Shown: positions 1-40,494, counted from the stretch's first letter. The stretch is DNA of 64,000 nucleotides from Allolobophora icterica (GCA_963556255.1 OY744608.1:7367523-7431522), one strand, 5' to 3'. A program made the numbers and translations. The notes: a model not told the origin generated them from the letters alone.

Positions 1-2
1 CA

Positions 3-1532
3 GCTGGAGATACTAAACAGTTCGAGGTATTAAACTCAGATGAAAACAATTTCGAGGCAAGTGTAGTGGATGAGACCACTGAACAAAATACAAGTGCGTT
101 TGAAGATGTTAGTGCTTGCGCTGTAGCTACACATGAATATGAAGACACAAGTGGAGACACAGAAGACACACAGCAGAATGTGACTGAAGAAATGTCCTGG
201 CAGAATGAGTCTGACGACAGAACAGACAATTTTCCCAGCACAACGGTACAGAATTCTGACTTTGAGCAGAACACTGAATTTCCGGTCGAGCCCTGCTACA
301 ATCACGCATCTCTCAGCAGAGAACCTGAAGAAAAAGAATTTGATAAAGTTGTGGAAGACTTTGACCAATTTCTGGAAGAAAACATTTCAGCCAACAGTTG
401 GCAAGATCCTTCAGATCTGCAAGGTCAGACTGAAATTTCTCCAGTGCCTGACCCAAGAGACGACGATGTTGAATTCAGAAATGGTGACACCGGGAGTTCA
501 GAACCCGCATACACACACGGTATCAGTGAAAACTCCTCGACTTTGTCACCCAATTTATCCACATTTTCTGAAGCCGAATCGCCCGTTTTCGAAGAAATGG
601 ATGAAGTAGCAATTTCAGAGTCTGCTCAAACAGTTCAAGAACATTCGAAGCTCCTAGCTCAGCCGCTAGAGTCTTACAATATCTTACCAACCATTCAAGA
701 AAGCTCCACAAAGAACGAGCCAAAATCAAAATTCAGTTTAAGAAATATCATGGCATCACTGAGAAATACTCTTGGTAGAAGGAAGCTGAACAGCACTGAA
801 GCAAGCAAAAGGTTTTCAATTGGAGATGGAAGTCAGATGAAGTTTGATGACAACTGGTCCATACATGACACACTCACACGAGGCCCTACTCTCGAAGACC
901 GGAACAAGAATAGATCGCGATCTCTCAAAGATGTGTTCACCGACTACGAGGTCAGAAGTTTCTCGGAGTTTACCGATCCAGACCAGAATTCCGGCAAGGA
1001 CTTTTCAGTAAGAAACTGGAAAGAGGTTATGGAAAGGTCAAAGTATGATGCCAAGAACACACCAGACACAATAGACCAAGATAATCCAGACACTGCTACA
1101 GAAACTGCCGGACTTACAGGGTTACTGACCAAGAGAGCAAGCTCTTCTCCCAACCTGGGATCCCTCAGTGATATCAAATACTCGTCAGAGAAACCACATT
1201 TCTCAGCTTTCTCTGCAAAAAGTAGCCGTCCTGTGAAGAAACCAAAATCCTCAAAGTCAAAAGACGACTTGGAAGAGCTGACATCCAACACTTCAGTGGA
1301 GTCCCCATCACGACACAGTTCCTCTGGCCTCAACTCCACTCTACCTTCGAGACGCCTCCACGGAATGATGCAATCCTTTGACAGCATTTACCCGGGAGCC
1401 CCGTCTCTTGACCAACGACACTACCAGAAGAGAGCGGAACCACGAAAATTCTCCCTTCCCAACAAGGGCACTGCAGGTCTTCTGTCTCCAGTTCAGAGGC
1501 GCAAACAGCGATCACAACAGGCCAAGCAGTAG
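3..1532 (+). CDS. C-terminal part of a large disordered protein, not recognised (5' partial)
   Basis: The reading frame is open from the first bases of the window to a TAG at 1530-1532, about 509 codons with no start needed, so this is the end of a longer protein, probably its last exon. The first half is acidic and rich in Glu, Asp, Thr and Ser. A basic patch near 740-800 (RNIMASLRNTLGRRKL) is followed by Ser/Arg-rich sequence with kinase-like sites such as KRFSI and RKFSL, and the C-terminus is very basic (VQRRKQRSQQAKQ). No folded domain or membrane segment is visible. The long open frame, and the loss of open frame just after the stop, make it a credible coding exon. I do not recognise the family. 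It could be the tail of a cytoskeletal or small-GTPase regulator, but that is a guess. Confidence 0.75.
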   Translation, partial: AGDTKQFEVLNSDENNFEASVVDETTEQNTSAFEDVSACAVATHEYEDTSGDTEDTQQNVTEEMSWQNESDDRTDNFPSTTVQNSDFEQNTEFPVEPCYNHASLSREPEEKEFDKVVEDFDQFLEENISANSWQDPSDLQGQTEISPVPDPRDDDVEFRNGDTGSSEPAYTHGISENSSTLSPNLSTFSEAESPVFEEMDEVAISESAQTVQEHSKLLAQPLESYNILPTIQESSTKNEPKSKFSLRNIMASLRNTLGRRKLNSTEASKRFSIGDGSQMKFDDNWSIHDTLTRGPTLEDRNKNRSRSLKDVFTDYEVRSFSEFTDPDQNSGKDFSVRNWKEVMERSKYDAKNTPDTIDQDNPDTATETAGLTGLLTKRASSSPNLGSLSDIKYSSEKPHFSAFSAKSSRPVKKPKSSKSKDDLEELTSNTSVESPSRHSSSGLNSTLPSRRLHGMMQSFDSIYPGAPSLDQRHYQKRAEPRKFSLPNKGTAGLLSPVQRRKQRSQQAKQ

Positions 1533-1549
1533 ACACTGGGACACGGCAG

Positions 1550-1665
1550 CCGACTGGTCAGAGCGCTCACCTTGTAACACGAAGGGTACGAGATCGAGCC
1601 TCCCCTGAGGCGGTTACTGTGTAGGGACCTTGAGCAAGTCCTTCACTCACAACTGCTCAGCATCA
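1550..1665 (+). mobile_element. CORE-SINE-like copy in the 3' UTR
   Basis: It has a tRNA-like head (TGGTCAGAGCG resembles an A box) followed by GACCTTGAGCAAGTCCTTCAC, which resembles the central domain of CORE-SINEs such as MIR. A related full copy lies at 15650-15888 on the other strand. It begins within about 20 bases of the stop codon of the upstream gene, so it probably forms part of that gene's 3' UTR. Confidence 0.55.
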
Positions 1666-3377
1666 TCGATTATTGCTTGGTCATTAGATAGTAATGTTTC
1701 ATAAATGCATAATCATAATTCTCTACTGTTAACTGGAACGAAGCAGTGAAAAACATTTTCAAATTCCACTCTGTAACATCTGCTGCCAAGCATAACTCAG
1801 GCATCTATGAATCTTTCTTTAGGCAGGACTGTCTCAACACTTGAAAGCCGTGCTGGTCGTTAAACAATTCGTTATTTCAAAGCATAAATATATGAGCATA
1901 ATGAAAGCGATGTCATATTCACAAACACGATTACATTCAAGAGGTTGTATACGACGGACTCGCTTTTAATTTGTATTAATTTATTACACCATTTTATTAT
2001 AATTAATACTTATTAACATTATTTATTAACCACTATATATTGTAGTTCAGAGGGAATTTAGTCTGAAATATTACTCATAAAGAAGACAATGTCATTTAAT
2101 TTATCACCCTGAAGGAAAGTCAGTTTTGTTGACCTGCTCAAAGACAGCAGAATGTTGACAGATAGGTCTATGTAGGAAATACTCAGTTAATATTATTTTA
2201 GATATTTAAAAATATCTCCAAAATTGATAAATTCGTCCAGTCCCATTTTTAGAATGTGCAGAGAAGGCCAAGCATTGTTGATTTGACAAAACCCGTCAAC
2301 TAGAATGTGGTCCATCTTCAGAATGTTTTAGATCATCAACGTTTGAAACTAAACAAATATAAAACGAATAACTTATTCTGCTTGTAATTTAAACTTTGAT
2401 AATACTGCGTTCATTCCATTTTGTCAAGGGTACGTATACGAATGCGCTGAGTCTGTTTCGAATGTCTAGAAATGGATGAAACAGGGTTCTTGCTTATGAT
2501 ACCGTAATGTCTATACATCTTGACAGTAATTATAATACACAGAAATGGTTTAACTATATGTAGATAGGTAGTGCAGACAATAGTCTAATTGTATCGATCT
2601 TGAACTGAATCTCAGTAGTTTGTTCACGATGAACAGGAATAAAAATGATTTCTGTGTTTTTGTGTTTTGCTCATGCTGTTAAAAACAACTTTCCCCATCA
2701 GAGGAAAGGTAGCTTATTACATATACATAATATATACAGTATAAGGAAGTTGGTCATTATCTTATGTCTACAGTCCTTAGTATTGTGGTTGATTATCTTT
2801 GTCCAGCCGCATGAATACGACAGCAAAAAACAGTGGATCTGACAGAAAAAACAGTTGGATCTTAGAGCAAAAAATAACAGTTGGATCTGACAGCAAAAAA
2901 TCAGAGTTCCAACAGGTAGAGGTACAGCACAGATAGTGTACACCATTATCATCTACATCTATACATGTATTTACCACACTAATGGTATATATCCATATAC
3001 CATCCTCATCACCCATACTTGTCATAATTAATGATAGTTATCTTCGTTTACTTCAAAGGTACGTCCCTTGTCTCAACTGCTTCAAATTCTGAAGCGAAAA
3101 GATGACAAGAGCAAATAAATGTTTTCCACAGAGTCTACAAATAACGGTGAGAATGAAATTTCCATGAGACAATACTGGGATTCAATCCAGGGATGCAACA
3201 GCATTGAAGGGAGAAACAGGAGGAGTGATCTATAAAGGATGTCCTGAAAAAAACTGCCTACTTAGAACCCCTCCTCTGCATATGTCTACACTGAATGGCC
3301 ACTTACCACTTGAGCTACACTGGAGTTTCCTTATCATGAAACTTAATTAAACCATGAACTCTGACATAACATTGTTG
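1666..3377. other. Non-coding stretch, AT-rich
   Basis: No exon-like frame was found. It probably contains the rest of the first gene's 3' UTR followed by intergenic DNA. A short tandem motif (gatctgacagcaaaaaa variants, about 2835-2900) is repeated three times. Confidence 0.5.
2638..2643 (+). terminator. Candidate poly(A) signal AATAAA of the first gene
   Basis: An AATAAA lies about 1.1 kb after the stop codon at 1532. Other A-rich candidates exist (for example near 3113), so which is used cannot be told from sequence. Confidence 0.25.
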
Positions 3378-3385
3378 AGTACATG

Positions 3386-3552
3386 CAGGGGCGTCTATCC
3401 CCCCTAAGTCATTGGACCAACTTCTTCCCCCTCTTCTTCCTCCCTCCCCCTTCCTTCCCCCTTAAAATGGTGGCACACACACTGACGGATCTTCCCCCTA
3501 TTTCTTGGATGGAGGATTTGCAACAAAGGTTTCTATGGTGTAGACGCCCCTG
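3386..3552 (+). mobile_element. hAT-type MITE, family 1, copy 1
   Basis: The terminal inverted repeats are CAGGGGCGTCTA and TAGACGCCCCTG. The element is flanked by a perfect 8-bp target duplication AGTACATG (3378-3385 and 3553-3560), the size typical of hAT transposons. It is about 167 bp and cannot code for a transposase. Other copies are at 27224-27391, 37818-37984 and 50998-51164. Confidence 0.9.
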
Positions 3553-4302
3553 AGTACATGGACTCCAAAGTTAGAGCTAGAAAATTACCTCACGATAACA
3601 CTGACTCATTATTACATAGTTACTGACATGGCTCAGAAGGCTCTGTTGCACAACTCTTCCCACATGCGTTAAAGATCAACCTGCAGCACATATCGTACAA
3701 ATATGACAAAAATCATGGCAAAAAACACATGTTAAAGACACGTTTTATTATCCTAAGCCAGCGACTAACCCCATCTCTCCAACAGTGCTGAGTTCGATTC
3801 ATAGTCAATAAACTTATATAAAAGCATGAACGATGATTAGAAATATTGCCTTAATTACTGCTAATGAAAACGAGACAATTATTTAACATCTCAACAAATT
3901 TACAACGAGAAATGGCAGACTGAGAATAGCCAATGTAAGACGGACAGTATGTCAGTAAGATTTCGTCAGGACCACTGTTTCAATGAGATAAGGCAACAGA
4001 CGAATTTCCTCCGCACGGTGGCAGACCTGAGCAACTCATTTGCTCAATTCTGTCTTCTTTTGCCGAGAAAATATTGATATGTTTACTAAACAGAACAATT
4101 TAAACAAATTTCTCTCTAAAAGCTATTCCATCTGAGCGCTGCTAGTTGTACCTAGATGTTACGAGTCCCCTAAAAACGGTAAGTCAACGGATAAATCCAG
4201 TTGAAATCAAATAGGTCAGGTGAAACCAGAATGTCGTATCTTGATATACAGCCTCAACATTAACTGTATACAGAGCCTTCAGACAGGCACTAGCAACTAA
4301 AG

Positions 4303-4730
4303 TAGGGGTCCACCGGTAACCGGCTCGGATACTCGGCTCGGCCGGTAATCCCGTTTCCGGAAGTATTCGCCTCGGCAAATACTGTAGACGCAAATAGTTG
4401 CAAAATATTTGTTTCTTTCAGAACTTATTTAATAAACTGTTAACAATAAGCACCGTGAACGGCGCTAGGAAATTCTTAAAGATAGATTAGGCAGACAGAA
4501 ATTTTCCAAAAATGGCGTCGTATATTCTAGCGCTATTTTCGGTTCATTCCTCTATAATCTATGAACACAAATTCATTTTGATAATTTTTCATTACATGAA
4601 AATGTGAAGCTTCGCATATGGAACAAATGGTACCCGGTTCGTTACCGGTTCGTTACCGGATCCGGCAAAAATACATTCCAAATACTCGGATTCGGTTACC
4701 GGCGGAAAATGTCTTACCGGTGGACCCCTA
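4303..4730 (+). mobile_element. hAT-type MITE, family 2
   Basis: The ends TAGGGGTCCACCGGTAA and TTACCGGTGGACCCCTA are inverted repeats, with sub-terminal blocks rich in CCGGT and CTCGG. A perfect 8-bp target duplication AACTAAAG lies at 4295-4302 and 4731-4738. The element is 428 bp with no coding capacity. Confidence 0.88.
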
Positions 4731-4759
4731 AACTAAAGTAATCTTTAATGTAATAAGTA

Positions 4760-4875
4760 CTATATATATATATATATTATATACATACACAATTTTATAT
4801 ATATATATATATTCACAAAGAAATTATATCTAAGATTACATATACATATATACACATAATGTGCATATATATATG
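4760..4875. repeat. (TA)n-rich tract
   Basis: Several runs of TATATATA, partly interrupted, at about 4761-4776, 4797-4812 and 4843-4876. Confidence 0.7.
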
Positions 4876-6720
4876 TGAAATCTTTAAGAGATATTAGCAG
4901 TTAATGTAACATAACTTACCAACAGTTGTACCATCAAGGCAGTGTAAAGTAATAGATTTCATATACCATGCCTTTCAGAAGGCCTTAGTGATGTAAAGTA
5001 ACGAGCCATTTATGCAGCTCCTCTCAACAAAACTAGCAATCACATGTACATAAAGGCACACGACCTTGCACTGATAATGAACGGAGGTCACCAGCGGTTA
5101 AAACAATCAACTACACATAGCTACTGATTCACATACTGATTCTACAAGCCACTGAATCACACATTTCTCCAATTCAACTGAATATATCAACGATACATGA
5201 ACCTCATGCAGAAACAGGTACCTTAAGCACATATATACGATTCGTTTATTCAACAGAAGTCGACAAAGATGCCAGCATGAATCGCAGGCACAGATACTAA
5301 TTCAGTTACAGGCATGGACAATTAAACTATGAAATCACCCACACAAGCATTGATCAACAGCTTCAGTCAGCCATGGATCCCTCCTAAAGAAACACAGACC
5401 GGAGGTGGATCTATTGTTCTTTTTGCACACACTCTTCTAGTTTTCTCTGCATTGTTTTGCAAAATAATAAAAGCACAACTGGTCCTTAACGACATTTAAC
5501 ATCGTTAGGCCAAAGCAGAGAACTTTGAAGCTTGTCCTTGAAGTGGAGCTATCTGATTACATTTACTTCGATAATACAACGTGCCTTTACAGTGGTTCTG
5601 CAATCAACCTGGAATAGCTTCCCTCTGGATCTGATGTCCTTCTGATCAGGTTTACCTTTAACAACACTGGAAAACCGGAAGTGCATCCGAGTACACATCT
5701 TGCAGAGGTGCTACATAAATGCTTTGAAAGAACAAAAGAATCAAACAGCTCACCAAAGATTGATCTGAACTAGCGCTGTACACAAGACCAAATACAAATT
5801 AAACATACTTTTTAATTAAAGATAAATTGGGAACTTTAAACAGGCCTTCCACAGCTCTAAACTTAAAAAATTTTGACGTTTTCGGCTTAATCAAAGGACC
5901 AGCTGAACCAATTCCAGAACCAAACACCTGTTGACTGGCTTAGAGGCAAAGTGCTCTTGAGAGGTATAACTGGAAAGATGCTATATAAAACTGTAACGGT
6001 ACGTAAGTAAGTATATTCTTTATTAAGAAGCGCTAGCAAACGCACAGCACTGTAAAAGAAAGCATATTATTTCATATTACATATTACAATATTTCATACT
6101 TGACACACACATACATACAACTTTTATAAGGCGACAGTTTCAACCCAACTGGCAATACAATCTCTAAACGTATCACTGTATGGCATCTTACCCAGACCGC
6201 TCCACTTGCTCACATAATTCGGACTCTTCATTTATGGTTGTGCCACTGGCCGACTTTTTTAGCACACCGATTCGCTGGGTATTGACTCGACTGTGGACTG
6301 ATTTTCAGCTTCGTGCATTACAAACTAGCACTATAGAAGCTGCCAATTAAAATTAATTAAACCTGCCACACTGAAACAAACAAAACAAGGTACATTTTCG
6401 ATGATTGGTAAGCACAATTTTACACTGTTTTAAAACTGTTCTGTGCATTGTTATGATAAAAACAAACGATTCGTGAGCACAAATAGAACCCGATTTTCCC
6501 GAGATGTTGTGTAAAATGCATCAAACAAGAGCACAGATGTGACAATGAATCCTTCAGAATCGTCTGCTCTCAATCAACACGTTTGAGTCAGTTTCGGATT
6601 TAAACTAACCACTTCACTGATCCACAGGTGACCAGATTCCAACTCTTAGAAAGTCTATCGAAGACCTTCGTGAGGTCAAGCAATGTAATTTACATATTGT
6701 AACCGTAAACAAACATTTAT
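4876..6720. other. Non-coding stretch with no recognised feature
   Basis: I see no exon-like frame. A stretch near 6003-6060 (taagtaagtatattcttta) resembles one near 40425-40450, suggesting a shared dispersed repeat. Confidence 0.4.
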
Positions 6721-7010
6721 ACAGCGCCATTCAAATCAGCAGCGCTCTCGACCCGCATCATTGCCAGAACTTGAAAAAAGAAAGGTTTTCAAGCGTCTAC
6801 GGAACTGAAGAGGAGAGAGGACAAGAAGCTCTTGGCGGAGGGTCTGGGGACGACTGTTCCACGATGAAGGACCCACATAGGCAAAGTTCCTGGATTGGGC
6901 TGTGGAAGAGTGCATACGTGGAACAACCACAAGGCCACGTGCCAAGGATTGCAAGAAGGCCGCTCAGGCAGGGAAGAAACCGCGGTGCAGAAATTCATTA
7001 TGTAAGACAT
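6721..7010 (-). mobile_element. 5'-truncated LINE 3' end
   Basis: On the minus strand the frame reads NFAYVGPSSWNS, then LQFRRRLKTFLF. This 'GPxxWNxLP ... LKTFLF' pattern is typical of the C-terminal end of many non-LTR retrotransposon proteins. It is followed by a short tail with GGCGCTGTATAAAT. A second copy of the tail lies at 26043-26165. Confidence 0.6.
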
Positions 7011-7736
7011 ATTATCCTTAGGATGCCGCAGAAGCACTGCTAGCATAGCAATCAAAGTGATTGAAAGAGGCACGAGTTAAAGGCAAACAGGAAATATGCA
7101 TTGAGGTGAATTGATTGAAACAGTATGTATATTTACATGAAGACTGCTCCAAGAGGAAGGTCCAATGCAACCATGTACACCTCAGCAAATGCCAGTATCA
7201 GGTCAGGAATTCTGAACCTGTCAACCATGGATCGGACTCCATTGGCTGTGTTCTACGTGTAAGTGAGAACCCGCCAGTGACGACTTTTCCAGACAGTTGA
7301 GCATTGGTTTAAGGATAATAATATGAAATTTTTTTATAGCGCTGTAGGACAGCCAAGTTCGAAGATAAGGGCGCTGAACTTGTTCGTCTTAATGAATCAC
7401 TTACTCTAACAAGGAGTGCTTCTGTTAAGTACTTGCAAGCCGTTATAAGCATGTTCAGTTACGTACACGCACATACATAGTGCATACAAAGGCTACCAAT
7501 TTTAACTCTTTATTGATGAAGTTTAAACCAGGGGCTCAAGTAAGACTTTGTCAGATAACAAAGTTAATTTCCTACCAAACTCTGTAAGCTTATACACTGG
7601 TAGTAGAAGCAGTAGTCTATTTATGCTTGACACCCGATTGCAACAATTTCATAAAAATTTTGACCAATTGGACTCAAAAGGAAATGGTTCTTTAGATTGT
7701 TCTCCTGAAATACAGATGCATTACGAAAACTAATCC

Positions 7737-8565
7737 CAATTCCATCACCCCTTGCATATTCACAGTTGCATCATCCCTTGCATAATCCTCCTTAAATTAT
7801 CCCTTGCTAATCCTAGTTCATTAAACTATCCCTTGCATAATTTCCATCATCCCTTGCATAATTCAGACAGCCATCAACACTTGCATAATTCCAGTTCCAT
7901 CATCCTTTGCATAATTCCAGTTCCATCATCCTTTGCATAATCCCAGTTCCATCATCCCTTGCAAAATCCCAGTCCCATCATACCTTGCTAATCCCAGTTC
8001 CATCATCCCTTGCATAATCCCAGTTCCATCATCCCTTGCATAATCCCAGTTCCATCATTCCTTGCAAAATCCCAGTTCCATCATCCCTTGCATAATCCCA
8101 GTTCCATCATCCCTTGCAAAATCCCAGTTCCATCATCCCTTGCAAAATCCCAGTTCCATCATTCTTTGCATAATCCCAGTTCCATCATCCCTTGCATAAT
8201 CCCAGTTCCATCATCCCTTGCATAATCCCAGTTCCATCATTCCTTGCAAAATCCCAGTTCCATCATTCTTTGCATAATCCCAGTTCCATCATCCCTTGCA
8301 AAATACCAGTTCCATCATCCCTTGCATAATCCCAGTTCCATCATCCCTTGCAAAATCCCAGTTCCATCATTCTTTGCATAATCCCAGTTCCATCATCCCT
8401 TGCATAATCCCAGTTAAATCATCCCTTGCATAATCCCAGTTCCATCATCCCTTGCATAATCCCAGTTCCATCATCCCTTGCAAAATCCCAGTTCCATCAT
8501 TCTTTGCATAATCCCAATTCCGTCATCCCTTGCATATTCCCAGTTCCATCATCTCTTCCATAATT
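7737..8565. repeat. 26-bp minisatellite, about 30 units
   Basis: Head-to-tail units of 26 bp contain CCCTTGCATAATCCCAG followed by TTCCATCAT, with variants CATAAT/CAAAAT and CATCCC/CATTCT/CATTCC. The first few units are the most diverged. The period is not a multiple of 3, and short open frames across it are a by-product of the repeat. Confidence 0.95.
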
Positions 8566-9895
8566 CAGACACTGGAACTCAAACCTCAGTAACAACACCC
8601 ACTACTCAAGTGTTATGCTCACTGAACCCTTTCAGCAAGCAGGCGAGCTCTGTATTTGCAGCAATTACAGGCTGTGACGCAAGTTTAATACACCCTGCCT
8701 TGCAAAATCCAGTTCACACGTGACTCTGCTCAACATCAGATAGTTTCTGAAGCAAAACAGTTGACAAAGGAGGCTCTTTATGAGAAGTATGTGTCACAAA
8801 ACTGTCAAAACACGAAACGCTCGGGAACAGGACAATTAATTCCACCGACTCTAGCACTGGCCCTCTTACGATCCACTTCATTCACACATTCACAAAAGAG
8901 ACACCTCAACACACGTGATAAATAACACACCTCAACAAAAGATTACTGGCAAATTCGCATGAGACAACCCAACGTGTGATAACTAGCACACTGAATATGA
9001 TCCATAGCACCTTCACATGATCACTCATAACCATCACCCTTATAATGTTAAACTGCATTAACAGGGCAATCACCAGCACATTTACACAATTTTTACTATC
9101 ACATTCCACCCTGACTGCTACTGGGACAACAACTGATCGACCACGAGAACATTCACACGAATCGCTGACTCATTAATGCACAGCTCAACTCCACCCACCG
9201 ATATGACCCCATCCACAGGCATAAATCCGTCCACTTAACTCCATCCATTTATCACATCAACTTTCCTAAACCAGTGTTTCCCAATCAGAGTTCCATAGAG
9301 CTTTAGTGTTCCGCAAATCATCGTAAGGAGTGCCATGAGAAACCGCGGAATAAATAGTTGAATACCTAAATGAGATAAACTATGTAAGCAGTGCATTACA
9401 TGTCGACAAAATGGCCATTACAACAATGGCCTCAGTGAAATCATACAAAGCAAAACACAAAAATTGCCATATTTTCTTTACAGTGTAAGCCAAGATGTGT
9501 GTATTATACATAATTAATATAAATTGCAGTGACTGAATTACACTTCTCTTTTGCAACTTTTTGTGGCATATGAATTTTTTGTAGGAAGGGTTTCCTAGGA
9601 GTAAGACAAATTATAAGAGTTCCCTCTTAGGAAAAGGTTCAGAAACAATGCCCGACAGATTCACCAGAGTCCATTTTTGTGCCTGCAGTTTTGAAAAGAT
9701 TTTCAATTTAAAAGAAGCCCTTGACTTCTTTACCTATCTTAGTCAGAACGATCATCCCTTGATCTACACTCTGAAAAAGCAACCATAAGCATACTGTCAA
9801 CTTCATACTTTTAGCCTGCGCACAAGAGGGGGATGGCAAGTCTTTGCTAACTGACCTTCATAGAGCATACTGCCGAAATTCTGATCTTATACTTC
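8566..9895. other. Non-coding stretch with no recognised feature
   Basis: No exon-like frame or clear repeat. Scattered short words such as ACACCTCAACA near 8895-8940 repeat a few times. Confidence 0.35.
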
Positions 9896-9899
9896 AGTT

Positions 9900-10020
9900 C
9901 ACTAATTGCAATTGATAACTTCTATTGTTCTGGTGTCTAATGCATAAGGCATCAATTAATGGCACACCAAAACCCAAGCCGTAATATCCAGAAGATCAGT
10001 CCATAAGACTAAGAGTCCTA
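9900..10020 (-). mobile_element. LINE 3' end, family with GGTTTTGGTGTGCCA tail
   Basis: On the minus strand it has the tail GGTTTTGGTGTGCCA ... GATGCCTTATGCATTAGACA ... followed by AACAATAGAAGTTATC. The same tail occurs at 12455-12555, 23390-23690, 25095-25235, 25690-25815 and 27165-27560. The longer copies carry a coding remnant upstream. Confidence 0.55.
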
Positions 10021-11023
10021 GTGGCTTCAAGTATCTTTCTCCCTAGGTGAAGAGTTGATTCCCTACCCCAATAACCACAAGACACCCCCGTTGTCATAGT
10101 TACAGGGTAGTACCTATCAAAGTCAAAACCATTTTAGTTGCTCCAGGACATTGCAGATGGAAAATTAATTGGAAGTTAACGGCAACACACGTCACAAACG
10201 AGTGACGACTCAAATAAACTTGAAATAACTCTAAAAATAACATCCATAGTCTAGCTAGTACTAAGTAATTAAAACAAAATACCCAAGATTATTGAAATTT
10301 CTTGCAAACATCAACCATTGCATAAATGGTCTGAAAAACTGAATTCCTATCCTAACATGGTCCACAGAAATTCATTACAACATGCCAGGCCTCATTTTTT
10401 CGGCCGGGAGAACCGAATTTGCTACCGTGCACAAAGCCCGCTATTAACAAGTATTATTTGCACATTAAAATCATGCACCATTAACATTCCTCGAAAAAGA
10501 AACCACTTGTAACCTGCAGAATTTCACTCTGGATCATTTAACCTCACCCAGGCTAACAGCGCTAGTGAAACAATCAGCAAGAGTCGAAGCCTACAGAAAC
10601 TGTACAATTCAGCATGCTCTCTTGTTTTACCCAAAACCTGGATCATGTAAGCTGCGGAGAATTTACTACAGAATCGAGAAGCCCCGCTGTCTGCCACCCC
10701 TAATACTTTAACCATCATGTTCTTTGCAGCACGATGGATTGCATGGTCACGCTGTTGGCACTTTTAAAATCTCTCTCGCGCGTTAAGATCAAGCAACACT
10801 GCAAGCGTCTGACAAGTCATTTACGAAAACGTTAAATCCTAATAAACTGAGAAAAGAAGACTTTGGTTTTAGAAGTGTCGACGAAACCTGACGCTATCTT
10901 GCACAGCACGCCACAGGTCTCCTTTCAAGGCACCCCGAGCTCCGACCGCTTTTTCAGAGTCACGCATCTTAACGCCGAATGCTGCCGCTGCCATTCAGTT
11001 CTACCGCTGGACCAAAAGCCAAC

Positions 11024-38856
<27,833 letters not shown>

Positions 38857-39089
38857 GACCGGATGAATGTACCTGACCAAGACCTACAAAATAATCGACT
38901 ATATCCTTGTCTTCTTGTCTCCAAGTTACCGAATCATTAAAAGCCAAAAGACTCTTTAACTTGTTCAAAACGACCGATTTGTGACCTCGCCTCGTCAACT
39001 GTTAAATTAAAAAATTAACCGAACAGGCATTTCCGTCAAAATTTTGTAAAAACAGAAAAATATTCATTTATTGTGAAGTGAAGTTTATA

Positions 39090-39140
39090 CAGTGTCACTT
39101 CCTGCTGCCGCTAGAGGCGCTGCGTCCAATCAGAAACGAC
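39090..39140 (-). promoter_or_regulatory. Candidate PKN promoter elements (ETS-like site and CCAAT box)
   Basis: About 240-280 bp upstream of the PKN ATG are CACTTCCTG (39096-39104, an ETS-type core on the minus strand as CAGGAAGTG) and CCAATCAG (39126-39133). Both are common in housekeeping promoters. No transcript start is known, so this is inference. Confidence 0.35.
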
Positions 39141-39954
39141 ATAACTTTGCGTTGCCGCTCACCTAACTTAACGTAGGCCACAGAAGTACATATCAGTCAG
39201 TGTAGCTTTTTCACATTTATTTTTCCAAATTTATATAGCGCTGTTATTTTCAGCATAACCATAACCATAGGCATATTTAAATACGAAACTTTTCATTTAG
39301 AATTTGCACTATATATCAAGAAATAAGAACACACTGGCCTTTATGCAAAGGCAGTTAATCGAGACGGCGGGAGCCAGCGGATGCGCTACGCGCTTTCTTT
39401 TAATCGTTTCGACGTCTCCTTTGACATGGTCATTAGGCCTGTAGGCCTACATCGATTCTTTGATAACTACATTTTGTTTTTTGTTTGTTCATTTCATACC
39501 GTTTGCATCTTCTAACAGCTCTGTCGCATAATATTCGTTGACACAATATACCATTTGTTCTTACATCTCTGCCTGCAGAGGCCATATTGGCTTCAGTCAA
39601 CGTAGGCCCTATACACTCGGAGTCTTATAACCACCTAACATCTAGGCCTTCTCCATCAGCCGACGCTGTATGACGTAGGACTACGGCCTTCCACATCAAT
39701 CGCCACCTCTCCTACTCCAGCGTGTCCTAAATAACTTTCACAGCCAAACGTTATACGGTTATACACCAAACCTAGCTGTCTGCCACTGCGCCAACGCAAT
39801 ATGGGCTGTAATCCTTCATTCGACCTTTGTGGTTCGTTATCTTGTCTCAGAAGACTAATGCATAGGCCTACAGCCGCTATGCATTTTTATTACCATGCTA
39901 ATCCTACTTTACGGAGACAGTTACGATGTATACCCTAATTCCGGCTCCTACGAT

Positions 39955-40060
39955 CTGCACTTCCTCCTCCTCCTCCCTCCTCCTCCTTCTCCTCCGCCTC
40001 TTGCTCCTCCTCCTCCTCCTCCTCCTCTCTTCCTCGTCGTCCTCGTCGTCCTACTCCTCC
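39955..40060. repeat. (TCC)n-rich tract
   Basis: CTCCTCCTCC runs with TCGTCG interruptions, about 100 bp. The open frame on the other strand (Glu-rich) is a by-product. Confidence 0.8.
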
Positions 40061-40494
40061 GGTAAATTCACTGTCATTAAAAACAGATAATTGCGGTTTC
40101 TTATTCTCTACGCTAAACAAACGGCCACTTCTCCATCCCTCGCACTTTCAAGAAATTGAGACATATGCCTAACCCACACGGGTCTCATATGGAATATGGG
40201 CTTGTATAGGCTCCATGTTGACATTCTGGCGTGCTTCTCTCGCCATCCTGATTTTGCCGTAGGCAACCTGGAGCGGGCTTTATGTAGGGCCTAAACCGGC
40301 CTACAACTTCTACGCAAAATCAAGAAAATTAAGTGCATTTTCCTGTCTATACCATCTCTACAGTATAAGTCATTTCGACAACGCAGTACAACTCGTCTCT
40401 CCAAATCGGCAGGCACTACAAGTAAGTAAGTAAATATATTCTTTAATATAACCAGCTGCCAAGCACTTTGGTGAACAAGCATCAGTTTTGTTGT

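Noticed and set aside
7737..8565. CRISPR-like array
   Set aside because: Units are contiguous 26-bp tandem repeats without unique spacers, in a eukaryotic genome.
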